This document shows, piece by piece, positions 40,849-49,102 of a stretch of DNA of 64,000 nucleotides. The stretch is from DATMER01 sp963741305. GTDB taxonomy: Bacteria > Acidobacteriota > Thermoanaerobaculia > Multivoradales > UBA5704. The notes beneath the pieces are model-generated. The model was not told where the DNA came from, did no database searches, and worked only from the letters and a program-made list of their open reading frames with translations. The stretch covers positions 806,001 through 870,000 of the forward strand of contig CAVUHL010000003.1 of assembly GCA_963741305.1 (NCBI GenBank), in the 5' to 3' direction. The number at the start of each line of letters is the position of its first letter. The first letter of the stretch is position 1. A program made the translations under genes and the position numbers.

Positions 40849-43800
40849 TCTCTCTCCTCGGAGACTGCAGGCTCGGGTGACCCGATCAGCCCGAGCTTTG
40901 CCGCGGCTTGCACGATCTCGCCGGAGGCCTGTGCCGCCAGCCGGCCGCCGTAACCGCCGTGCTCCACGATCACCGCGAAGGCGATCTTCCGGCCGCTGCT
41001 GCCATAGGGCGTGAAGCCGATGAACCAGGAGTGCGAGCGCTTGCCTTGCACCTCGGCCGTGCCCGTCTTGCCGGCGATCGGCGGGGAGACCCCTCCCAGG
41101 ATGCGCGCGGCGGTGCCGTTGGTGACCACCCTCCGCATGGAGCGGGCGATCAGCGCGGCGGAATCCTGCGACAGGACCGGCACCGGCTCCTGCTCCGGCT
41201 CGCTCTTGTCGAGCACCCGGCGCCCTTGCGGCATGGAGCCGCCTCTCGCGATGGCCGCGGCGACACGGGCCATCTGGAACGGCGTCGCGATCACCTGCCC
41301 CTGGCCATAGGAGGCCTGGGGCAGCGCGTCCTTGAGCGCCTCCGGCGTGTTCGGCTTCGCCGTCGTGATCCCCATCAACTGCGCGGTCTCGAGCAGAGCC
41401 TCTGGCCCCACTTCGTAGGTCCCGAGCTGCGCGAAGTAGGCGTTGCAGGAGACGGTGATGCCCTTGGGCAGGTCGACCTCTCCGTGCGGAATCTTGTCGG
41501 TGACATCGTCACGGATCGGCCGGCCCCAGCCGCGCACCTGGTTGCCCACGCGGCCGCCGGACAGGTGCTGGCAGAGGAACGTCTTCTGCGCCACGGCCGG
41601 GTCCTTGCGCAGAGCGGCCATGGCCGTGACCAGCTTGAAAGTCGAGCCGGGAGGGTAGATGCCGTAGCGCGCCCGGTCGATCACCTCGGACTCGCTGCCT
41701 TCAACCACCCGGACCGGCATGCGCTCCGGCCAGGGGTAGGTGGCGCTCGCCAGGACTTCGCCGGTGTCGACATCCAGAACGACAGCGGCGGCGCCATGGC
41801 CCGCTGAGATCCGGCGGAGGATCTCGGCCGTCCGCATCTGGAGCCGGGCGTCGATGGTCAGCTTGAGGTTGCGCTCCCGCTCCAGGATCTTCTGCACTGC
41901 CCGGTGCTCCGGCTGCCAGCGGTGGCGGAGCAGGGGCACGATCTCCGTGTAATCCCGGCGGACCTGCTCCGTGACGGTGCCGTTCGGCTGCTTGACTGAC
42001 ATCAGCTCGGCGAAGTCGTCGTAACCCTGCAGGCGGATGCGCGCGTCGCGCTCGGCATAGGAGGTGTTGCTCGCCCCCCAGTTGACCCGCGAGCGGAGGT
42101 CGCCTAGCAGGTGGAACGTCCTGCCGCCGAAGGGGTAGAAGCGCTCCGGTCCTTCACCGGCTCTCCGGGGGCGGCCTGGGTCGAAGGAGGCGCCTAGTGT
42201 GCCGAGCGCAGTTTTGTGTTTTTGCAGCTCCTGCGGGTCGCTGGTGGCGAGCGGCAATCCGTTGCGGTCGAGGATCGAACCGCGGGGGATGGTCTCGGCG
42301 ATGTCTTCCAGCCGCGGGTTGTACTGGAAGCGGCGCAGGCCGTCCCCCTGGAGGGTGAGGGCGCCGCGGGTGACCACCCGGTTGGGCCGGATCACCTGCA
42401 CCCAGGCCGAGCGCAGGACGATCGCCATCCCGGCCGCGGCCAATCCCATCGCCACCCAGCGGAGGGCTTTGTCGAACTTGATCGTCGCGTCGGCCGCTCC
42501 GGGCCGGGCTGAGAGCCCCAGGATGATCCCGAACAGGAGGAAGTTGGCCAGCATGGCCGAGCGGCCGAAGCTCAGGAAAGGGGAAACCACGCCCGAGAGC
42601 GGCACCAGCCCCACCACGCCGCCCGCGATGAGCAGGATGTGGAGCGCGGTCAGGACCGAGAGCCCGAGCGCCAGGAAGAAGCCATAGATGGTCCCCGCCC
42701 GCCTCGCCGCGCGCAGGCCGCGCCAAACCAGGGTGGCGTAGAGCCCGAGCACCGCGATCAGTCCGAGGAAGCCCAGCTCCTCTCCGATCGCGGCGAGGAC
42801 CATGTCGGTGTGGGCCTCGGGCACGCGCCCCGGCTGCCCGAGCCCCAGGCCGGTCCCGGAGAGCGAGCCGCCGGAGAGCGCCCAGAGCGACTGCGCCAGA
42901 TGGTCGCCGCCGCGGAAGGAGTTGTCCCACGGCGAGAGCCACATCTGGATGCGGCCGGTCACCGTGCGCGGCACTTCGAGCTTGTAGCCCACGTAGAAGC
43001 CGGCCAGGATCACGAGCGTGCCGAGCACGAGCATCACGGGCCGGCCGCGCGCCACGCAGTAGAGGATCAGGAAGAGGAAGGCGAGCACCAGGGCGGGCCC
43101 CAGATCGCGCTGCAGGAAGAAGAAGGCGAGCACCGCGCCCATGGCGAGGAACGGCGGCAGCGCGTACTCCAGCTTCGGGAGCCCGAGCTTGGAGAGGAAC
43201 CCGGGCAGCCGGCGCTCCGGCAGCTCGCGCAGGAACTCCCAGCGGTCGAAGAAGTAGGCGGCCAGGAAGAGCACGATCAGGATCTTGACCGCCTCGACCG
43301 GCTGGAACCCGAAGAGGTTCACCTTGGCGTCGCTGCCACCCGGGCCGCTGCCGAAAAGGATCAGCATCACCGACAGGCCGAGTGCCGCGACCAGGGGCAG
43401 GAAGGTCATGCGCCGGATCGGCGACCGTTCCCAGTCCACCTGGCTGGCGGCGAGGAGCAGCAGGCAGCCGACGAGCACGCCCTGGGTGAAGGGCCGGTAG
43501 AGGGTGAGGTCGCGTAGCGGATCGCGGACGCTCACCATCACCATGAGGCCGATGCCGGTGAGCACCAGGAGCATGGGGAGGATCAGCTCGTCGCCCGGGA
43601 ACCGGCGGACGCGCCAGGCCACGTGCACGAGCAGGAAGCCGGCGGCCATCACCCCGGCCCAGAGCCAGAGCGAGGAGCGGAACTGGCGCGGGCTGCGGAC
43701 GATCAGGTGGGGTTTGAGTATGCGCAGCTCGGCCAGGGTGAGCAGGCGGACGCTCAGTCCCTCTTCGGGGGCGGTGTCTGCCGATGTCGCGGATTTGCGG

Positions 43801-44228
43801 ACGGCGTCCAGGCGCCCGCGCAGCCGGGGCATCTTTCGTTCGCTCTCGATCTCGGCGGCTGGGACGCGGATCTTGGCCAGCTCGCCCACATTGGGTACGG
43901 GCTCTTCCTGGGTGCGGCGCCAGATGCGGCGGGCTATGAAGGAGCGCTCGGCCGGCTCGGTGACGAAGCCGAGGAAGGGCAGGAGGTCCTCGGGCTGGCG
44001 TAGGTCGTTGAGGTTGATCACGTCGCCGCTCGCAAGGCCCTTTTCCACGTCGGCCAGAGGATTGGCGACCGCGAGGTAGACCAGGAGCAGGCCGAGGAGG
44101 ACCACGGCGAGGCCGCCGCCGAGGAGCGCCATCTCCTGATTGCGTGCCGCGGGCCGTTGCCCGGGGACGGCATAGCTGGCCGGCTGACGCTGCCGGCGCT
44201 CGGCAGCGGTGCTGCGGGTCACGGCCAT
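40845..44228 (-). CDS. SEDS glycosyltransferase-class B PBP fusion (RodA/FtsW-PbpA in one chain)
   Basis: 1127 residues. After TM1 (about 34-54) a ~130-residue non-membrane loop precedes the SEDS helices. SEDS motifs: FQPVEAVKILIVLF, LQRDLGPALVL, GLGQPGRVPEAHTDMV with the putative catalytic Asp475, and AIGEELGFLG. From about residue 600 a membrane segment leads into the PBP: PRGSILDRNGLPLA, then the transpeptidase with Ser862-x-x-Lys865 (PPGSTFK), Ser927-x-Asn929 (VSCNAYF) and Lys1054-Thr-Gly (AGKTGTAEV). It should both polymerise and cross-link peptidoglycan. All catalytic motifs are intact. The ATG lies 12 bp after the kinase stop. Confidence 0.96.
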   Translation of the reverse strand: MAVTRSTAAERRQRQPASYAVPGQRPAARNQEMALLGGGLAVVLLGLLLVYLAVANPLADVEKGLASGDVINLNDLRQPEDLLPFLGFVTEPAERSFIARRIWRRTQEEPVPNVGELAKIRVPAAEIESERKMPRLRGRLDAVRKSATSADTAPEEGLSVRLLTLAELRILKPHLIVRSPRQFRSSLWLWAGVMAAGFLLVHVAWRVRRFPGDELILPMLLVLTGIGLMVMVSVRDPLRDLTLYRPFTQGVLVGCLLLLAASQVDWERSPIRRMTFLPLVAALGLSVMLILFGSGPGGSDAKVNLFGFQPVEAVKILIVLFLAAYFFDRWEFLRELPERRLPGFLSKLGLPKLEYALPPFLAMGAVLAFFFLQRDLGPALVLAFLFLILYCVARGRPVMLVLGTLVILAGFYVGYKLEVPRTVTGRIQMWLSPWDNSFRGGDHLAQSLWALSGGSLSGTGLGLGQPGRVPEAHTDMVLAAIGEELGFLGLIAVLGLYATLVWRGLRAARRAGTIYGFFLALGLSVLTALHILLIAGGVVGLVPLSGVVSPFLSFGRSAMLANFLLFGIILGLSARPGAADATIKFDKALRWVAMGLAAAGMAIVLRSAWVQVIRPNRVVTRGALTLQGDGLRRFQYNPRLEDIAETIPRGSILDRNGLPLATSDPQELQKHKTALGTLGASFDPGRPRRAGEGPERFYPFGGRTFHLLGDLRSRVNWGASNTSYAERDARIRLQGYDDFAELMSVKQPNGTVTEQVRRDYTEIVPLLRHRWQPEHRAVQKILERERNLKLTIDARLQMRTAEILRRISAGHGAAAVVLDVDTGEVLASATYPWPERMPVRVVEGSESEVIDRARYGIYPPGSTFKLVTAMAALRKDPAVAQKTFLCQHLSGGRVGNQVRGWGRPIRDDVTDKIPHGEVDLPKGITVSCNAYFAQLGTYEVGPEALLETAQLMGITTAKPNTPEALKDALPQASYGQGQVIATPFQMARVAAAIARGGSMPQGRRVLDKSEPEQEPVPVLSQDSAALIARSMRRVVTNGTAARILGGVSPPIAGKTGTAEVQGKRSHSWFIGFTPYGSSGRKIAFAVIVEHGGYGGRLAAQASGEIVQAAAKLGLIGSPEPAVSEERE

Positions 44229-44240
44229 GCGGGGGTTCCT

Positions 44241-46244
44241 CTAGCCATCGGGTCCTTGCCTTCCCTCTTCAACCACGATCCCGAAAAGCTCGTCCAGGAA
44301 GCCGGGCGTCTCCATGACGCGGAGCCGCGTCTGGACCTGGTCGAGGCGGTCGTGCGCCTTGGCCCGGTTGGTCTTGACGTCGGCATAGCCCGTGGCATCG
44401 TCATAGAAATTGATGGCCTGGAGGAGGTTGTCGCGGGTCCTCTCCAGCAGGTCGGTCTCGGCGTCGGTGCCGCGTGCCTTTTGCGCCCTTGCCCAGAGCT
44501 CCTCGGCGCGCATGCGGTAGCCGTCTCCCTCCATGGTCCGCTCGCGCTTGCCCAGGCGGTAGCCCCGCTTTTCCAGCTCGACCAGCGACTTCTGGAGCTG
44601 GTCCAGGTCGGACCGCTCGTAGGCGTAGACGCGGGCCAGGCCGAGGTAGGGGTCGGGCCAGTCCTTGTCGCGGCGCGCCGCTTCGCGGAAGCCGGCGATC
44701 GCGGCGTCGACTTTCTGGCTCGACGCCGCCCGGTCGCCCTTCTGCTTCAGGGTCTGCGACTCGATCCGGTCCAGGTGCGCCTTGGCGTAGTGCATCTTGG
44801 CGCGCACCTTCCAATCGAGGTAGTTCAGCTCGACCGCGCCCTTGAGGTGGTCATAGGCTTTCTGCCAGCCGCGCTCCCGGGTGCTCGGGAAGTCGCCGTG
44901 GTAGCCCTCGATGAGCCGGTCGGCCGAGGTGACCAGCGCCTCCCGCAGCTCATCGCGGACCTTGCCCATGGTGGGGTTGAACATCCCCAGCCAGGAGACC
45001 TTCCGATAGTTCTCGAGGATTGGGAGCAGGTCCGGATCGGTGTCGGTCGCGAGGGCGCGCTGAAGCTCCTGCGCTTCGCCCTGGATCCAGAACTGGGAGA
45101 TCCCGAAGGCGAGGACCAGCACGCCGGCCAGGGCGAGCCACCGGCGCTTCCGGCGCTTCGGCGTCGCAACCTCGGGCTGCGGACCCGGGACCGAGGCGAG
45201 CTGATCCGCGAGGGGCGGCGGAGGAGGCGGAGGGATGGCAACCGCCGGCTCGAAGGTCCGGCGCGTGGCATCCAGATTGGACGCGATCGGACTGTCGGTC
45301 CTCCGTGTTTCTCCTGCCCGCACGTCCTCCAGCGGACGGGAGGTCCGGCGGGTCGCGTTGAGGTCATCCCGCGTAGGCTCCTCCGTGGGTTCGGGCACCG
45401 GCCGGCCGTCGCGCCAGGCTTCGAGGTCACCCCGCAGCGCTCCCGCGCTGGTGTAGCGCTGCTCGGGAGTGAAGGCCAGCGCCCGGAAGAGGATCTTCTT
45501 GAGGCCCGGCGAAACCCCCTCCGGCAAGGGCACGGGGGGCTCGCCATGGCGGATTCGCCTCTCCAGCTCCTCGGGATCCTGGCCGGACCACGGCGGATAG
45601 GCGGAGACCATCAGGTAGAGGATCACGCCCACGGCCCAGAGGTCGGACTGGGCGTCGAGCCGGCCCGAGTTCAGGCGCTCGGGCGGCGTGTAGGGCAGGC
45701 TTCCGAAGAGGTTGTGCGTGAAGCGCCGGGTCTGGGAGAGGTGCTTGGCGATGCCGAAGTCCAGCACGCGAACACGATCGGTTCCCTCAGGGTTGGCCTG
45801 AAGCCGGATGTTCTCTGGCTTCAGGTCGCCATGGACGATGCCCCGTCGGCCTTCAGTCGCGAGCTCGTGAAACACCTCCAGCATCTCGCAGAGCTGGAGC
45901 GCGATGCTCACCGCCCTCTGCTCGTCGAACGGGGCCTCGTGCTCGATCACCTGGGCCAGGTCGGTCCCGGCCACGTACTCCATGGCGACCCAGAAGAACC
46001 CATCCTGGTCCCCCTGCTCGTAGACGGCGGCGACCTGGGGGGCGACGCGGGCGAGGGCATCCTGGAGGAGGGTGCCGTTGCGCTCGGCCGCGACCATGTC
46101 GGGAGCGATCTTGCCGGTGCGGACCAGCTTGAGCGCGACTTCCGAGGCGAGCTTCGGGTCCCAGGCGAGGTACACGTCGCCAATGGCTCCGCGGCCGAGG
46201 AAATCCCGGATCTCGAAGCGTCCCACCTGCGCTTGAGTCATCAT
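44241..46244 (-). CDS. Membrane Ser/Thr protein kinase (PknB-like) with C-terminal helical repeats
   Basis: 667 residues from ATG 46244, the first of two adjacent ATGs 5 bp after the phosphatase stop. Kinase: Gly-loop GRGAIGDVYL (17-26), Lys39 in VALKL, catalytic loop His138-Gly-Asp140-LKPEN, DFG 162-164, PPE at 187-189. The Arg before the catalytic Asp is Gly, so it is a non-RD kinase. A Pro-rich juxtamembrane linker carries three TRRT motifs (298, 313, 327). TM 368-386. The outer part is TPR-like rather than PASTA. It likely controls the SEDS-PBP partner with the FHA proteins and the PP2C. Confidence 0.95.
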   Translation of the reverse strand: MMTQAQVGRFEIRDFLGRGAIGDVYLAWDPKLASEVALKLVRTGKIAPDMVAAERNGTLLQDALARVAPQVAAVYEQGDQDGFFWVAMEYVAGTDLAQVIEHEAPFDEQRAVSIALQLCEMLEVFHELATEGRRGIVHGDLKPENIRLQANPEGTDRVRVLDFGIAKHLSQTRRFTHNLFGSLPYTPPERLNSGRLDAQSDLWAVGVILYLMVSAYPPWSGQDPEELERRIRHGEPPVPLPEGVSPGLKKILFRALAFTPEQRYTSAGALRGDLEAWRDGRPVPEPTEEPTRDDLNATRRTSRPLEDVRAGETRRTDSPIASNLDATRRTFEPAVAIPPPPPPPLADQLASVPGPQPEVATPKRRKRRWLALAGVLVLAFGISQFWIQGEAQELQRALATDTDPDLLPILENYRKVSWLGMFNPTMGKVRDELREALVTSADRLIEGYHGDFPSTRERGWQKAYDHLKGAVELNYLDWKVRAKMHYAKAHLDRIESQTLKQKGDRAASSQKVDAAIAGFREAARRDKDWPDPYLGLARVYAYERSDLDQLQKSLVELEKRGYRLGKRERTMEGDGYRMRAEELWARAQKARGTDAETDLLERTRDNLLQAINFYDDATGYADVKTNRAKAHDRLDQVQTRLRVMETPGFLDELFGIVVEEGRQGPDG

Positions 46245-46249
46245 GGGTC

Positions 46250-47914
46250 TTACCGATTCCGTCCCGGCGCAGGGGTCGGGCTCGGCGTCTGCGCGGGCGC
46301 CACCCGTACCGCCTGGGACCTGGAGGCCCGGCCGAACTGGTTCCACTGCAAGATTTCGTCCGTCCTCTCGGCAGTGGGGATCCAAACTCCGGCCGCGCCG
46401 TTCCCCTCGATGCGGTTCTCGACGAGTAGGGGGCGCGCCTGCCCGCGGACCTCGATCCCCGGCCGTTTTGGCGTATTCGTGCCATTCCGCGCGATCAGGT
46501 TCTGGCGCAACTGGGTGGCGGCGCCGCCGTCCAACACGATGCCGGCCCCGGTGTTGTCATGGACATAGCTCGTCTGGATCGAGGAGCGGTCCGCGCCCGA
46601 GACGGCGATCCCGGCCTCGGCGGCGCCCGTGACTTCCACCTCGGACACCTCGACCTGAGCGCCGTCCAGGAGGAGGCCCACGGCCCCGCCCTCGATCTTG
46701 AACCCTACGAACCGGGTGCGCACCCCGCGTCCGCTGACGGCGGGGGCGGCGTCGGGCGCCTGGATCACGGCGCCTCGCGGCGTGCGGCTGACCAGGGCCA
46801 CCCCGTCCTTGAGCTCGACCGTCTCCTGATACTGGCCGGGAGCGACCTCGACGGTCTGCCCGGGCCTGGCTTCAGCCAGGGCATCGGAGATCGAGAGGAA
46901 GTCGGCTTCTCCCGGTCCTACATGGAGGACAGGCATCGGAGTCGGCGTGGGAACTGGGTCTTCCTGCCGGTCGATCAGCTTCAGCACCTGTGCGCGGACC
47001 GGCGGGTAGAACCATGCGCCGGCCGCGGCAGCCAGGAGCAAGAGGAGAAGGATCCAGGGGACGATGCTCCGCTCGCGGGTATGGGCCGCGCCGTACTGCT
47101 TGGGAGCCGGCTTGGAGACGACGCGGCCTGACCGGGTGTCGTCCAGCGTGGCAGCCCCGCGCACGCTTTCCGCGTAACGCTCTCCTTCTACGATGACGAT
47201 GGAGATGTTGTCCTTGCCGCCGGCCTCGTTCGCCTCGTCGATGAGCTGGTCGATGGCCGCCTGCGGGTCGCCGGCGTGGGCCTCGACCGCCTGGCGGATG
47301 CGGGCGGAGGGGACCAGGTCGGACAGGCCGTCGCTGCAGATCAGGAGGGCGCTGTCCGCGTCGAAGGGGATCTGATGGATCTCGACGAAGCCCTGGTCGT
47401 CCGGCTCGTGCGGGGCGGAGCCCACGTCGCGGAAGATCTCGTTGCGCCGCGGGTGGTGCATGGCCTCGTCCTCGGAGATCTCGCCGGCATCCTCGCGGGT
47501 TCCCACGGGGGAATGGTCGCGGGTGACCTTGCTGATCTCCCCCCGGCGCAGGAGGTAGAGCCGGCTGTCTCCCACGTGGCCAATCGTTGCCTGATCTCCA
47601 TCCAGTAAAGCCACGGTGAGCACGCACGACATGCCGGCCAGGCGGGCGTCGGACTGGGCACGCTCGAAGATCTGGCGGTTGGCGAGCGCGATGGCCTCGC
47701 GAACCAGGCGGTCGAGGTCGGTAGTGCGCCGGGAGAGGCGGGCGCGGAGCACGTCCGTGGCGATCTGCGAGGCCACCTCGCCTCCGGACTCGCCGCCGAC
47801 GCCGTCGACCACCGCGAAGATGCCGCGCTCGGGCTCGCAGAGGACGCGGTCCTCGTTGTTCTCCCGCTCGCGGCCCGGATCGGTGCCTGCCGCGGCGATC
47901 ACTTTTCTGGTCAC
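46250..47914 (-). CDS. PP2C phosphatase with membrane segment and extracellular beta-helix (PstP-like)
   Basis: 554 residues from a GTG that overlaps the preceding stop. PP2C motifs: ENNEDR, FAVVDGVGGESGGE, IGHVGDSRLYLLR, TRDHSPV, LLICSDGLSD and GGKDNISIVIV, with the metal-binding aspartates present. A TM (about 287-306, IVPWILLLLLLAAAAGAWFY) leads to an outer domain that begins VGPGEADFLSISDALAEARP and forms parallel beta-helix repeats (VEVSEVEVTGAAEAGIAVSG). The helix is unusual for this phosphatase family and may sense wall fragments. It would reverse phosphorylation by the adjacent kinase. Confidence 0.94.
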   Translation of the reverse strand: MTRKVIAAAGTDPGRERENNEDRVLCEPERGIFAVVDGVGGESGGEVASQIATDVLRARLSRRTTDLDRLVREAIALANRQIFERAQSDARLAGMSCVLTVALLDGDQATIGHVGDSRLYLLRRGEISKVTRDHSPVGTREDAGEISEDEAMHHPRRNEIFRDVGSAPHEPDDQGFVEIHQIPFDADSALLICSDGLSDLVPSARIRQAVEAHAGDPQAAIDQLIDEANEAGGKDNISIVIVEGERYAESVRGAATLDDTRSGRVVSKPAPKQYGAAHTRERSIVPWILLLLLLAAAAGAWFYPPVRAQVLKLIDRQEDPVPTPTPMPVLHVGPGEADFLSISDALAEARPGQTVEVAPGQYQETVELKDGVALVSRTPRGAVIQAPDAAPAVSGRGVRTRFVGFKIEGGAVGLLLDGAQVEVSEVEVTGAAEAGIAVSGADRSSIQTSYVHDNTGAGIVLDGGAATQLRQNLIARNGTNTPKRPGIEVRGQARPLLVENRIEGNGAAGVWIPTAERTDEILQWNQFGRASRSQAVRVAPAQTPSPTPAPGRNR

Positions 47915-48009
47915 TTCCTCTTCCTGGCGAAGGCCAGCGCGGCCAGGGCACCCGCCATCAACAGGAGGACGGCGAGGAAGACCAGACGTGCCCAGTAGAG
48001 AGTGGTCAC
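47911..48009 (-). CDS. 32-residue single-pass membrane protein, translationally coupled on both sides
   Basis: GTG at 48009 overlaps the FHA gene's TGA (GTGA), and its own TGA overlaps the phosphatase's GTG (GTGA). The product is MTTLYWARLVFLAVLLLMAG followed by ALAALAFARKRK: one membrane helix and a basic C-terminal end, which predicts an N-out/C-in orientation. Coupled overlaps at both ends are the argument that it is translated. In the mycobacterial counterpart locus a short membrane-linked FHA protein (FhaB) occupies this place; this one has no FHA domain. Confidence 0.75.
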   Translation of the reverse strand: MTTLYWARLVFLAVLLLMAGALAALAFARKRK

Positions 48010-48860
48010 GAGGATTTCTCGAATTCGAGGCTGACCACTCCGGCGAGGCCGATGCGGGCGCGGTCGGGGATGTCTGTCCAGCGATCGAGGTCCTTCGGTC
48101 CGCCCTCCGCCATCTGGAGGCTGGGCGGGACCGGCGTGCCGTTGACGGTCGTGCCCAACTTGCTCAGATCCTTGATCCGGAACGTGCCGGCGGGGGTGCG
48201 CTGGAGGCGGGCGTGCTCGCGGGAGACGTCCGGGAAGGTGTCGAGGCGGACGTCGACCCAGACGAACGCGTCGCCGGCCTCGCGGCCGATGACGATCTCG
48301 TCCTTGGTCATCAGGTAGGTCTGGGGCCCGCGGTTGTCCTGGAAGGTAATGCGGGCAAAGGCCGTCCCAGTTTCTTCGCGGCGGGCGACGGTGGTGCTCT
48401 CGCCCAGGCGGCGGGTGGTGGAGATGCGCTTGGTCTTGGACCCCGAGGTGTAGCCCGCGCTCGGCGGCTGGGCGAACTCGGAGACGACCTCGATGTCGCC
48501 GGGCTGGAGCGCGCTATTGGGGTCCTCCTGGAAGCGGATGGACCAGCGCCCCTCGGCGTTGACGTAGCGCATGGTCGGCTGCGGCGGCTCCTTGCGGCGG
48601 ATGAGGCTCTTGGCGCGCATGGAGAGGGGGATGGCGGAGCGGTTGAGCTTCTCGAGCTCGTCCTCGAGGAGCTTGCGCGCCTCGGCCTCGAGTTTGGGGA
48701 AGAGGCTCCGCAGGTGCTCGTGGTCTTCCGCGTGGAGATACACCTGATACAGGCTCGGCGCGACGGTCTCGGTGACCAGCGGCTCGAGGCTCTGCAGCAT
48801 GTTTTCGCGAATGGCGAGAACGACGTCCCGCCCTGTCGCACGGTCTTTGATGGTCGTCAC
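48006..48860 (-). CDS. FHA-domain protein, first gene of the cell-wall signalling operon
   Basis: 284 residues from GTG 48860, with GGAGG five bases upstream; the longer frame lacks a ribosome site. The N-terminal ~110 residues (AIRENMLQSLEPLVTETVAP, YQVYLHAEDHEHLRSLFPKL) form a helical domain of the DUF3662 kind. A Ser/Thr-rich linker (SKTKRISTTRRLGESTT) offers phosphorylation sites. The C-terminal FHA domain has IVIGRE, VSREHARLQ and LGTTVNG. It should recognise phosphothreonine made by the operon's kinase and recruit wall enzymes. Confidence 0.87.
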   Translation of the reverse strand: MTTIKDRATGRDVVLAIRENMLQSLEPLVTETVAPSLYQVYLHAEDHEHLRSLFPKLEAEARKLLEDELEKLNRSAIPLSMRAKSLIRRKEPPQPTMRYVNAEGRWSIRFQEDPNSALQPGDIEVVSEFAQPPSAGYTSGSKTKRISTTRRLGESTTVARREETGTAFARITFQDNRGPQTYLMTKDEIVIGREAGDAFVWVDVRLDTFPDVSREHARLQRTPAGTFRIKDLSKLGTTVNGTPVPPSLQMAEGGPKDLDRWTDIPDRARIGLAGVVSLEFEKSS

Positions 48861-48964
48861 AAGGGCCTCCTGGCCGGTCCCGAGCCCCGGTCCGGCCCCC
48901 GGGTGAGTATATCTGTACGCAGGAAAGGGCAAAGGGGTTGTGGGCAAACCGGGACCCTCCCGGG

Positions 48965-48981
48965 CGTGTAAACATTACACG
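48965..48981. promoter_or_regulatory. Palindromic operator candidate between the FHA operon and the L,D-transpeptidase
   Basis: CGTGTAA-ACA-TTACACG has perfect 7-bp arms. It is the only A+T-rich palindrome in the 242-bp divergent region, about 105 bp from the FHA start and 120 bp from the transpeptidase start, where a shared repressor or activator would bind. Confidence 0.5.
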
Positions 48982-49102
48982 AAATTGCCCTCCAGAACCG
49001 GAATCCGGCTTAGACTGAGTGTGTTAGAACTGTGGAGAGACGAAAACGGCAAAACGACGTCTTCGCAGGACGTTCGGCCAGACAACTTGGGAGGGCTGCT
49101 TA

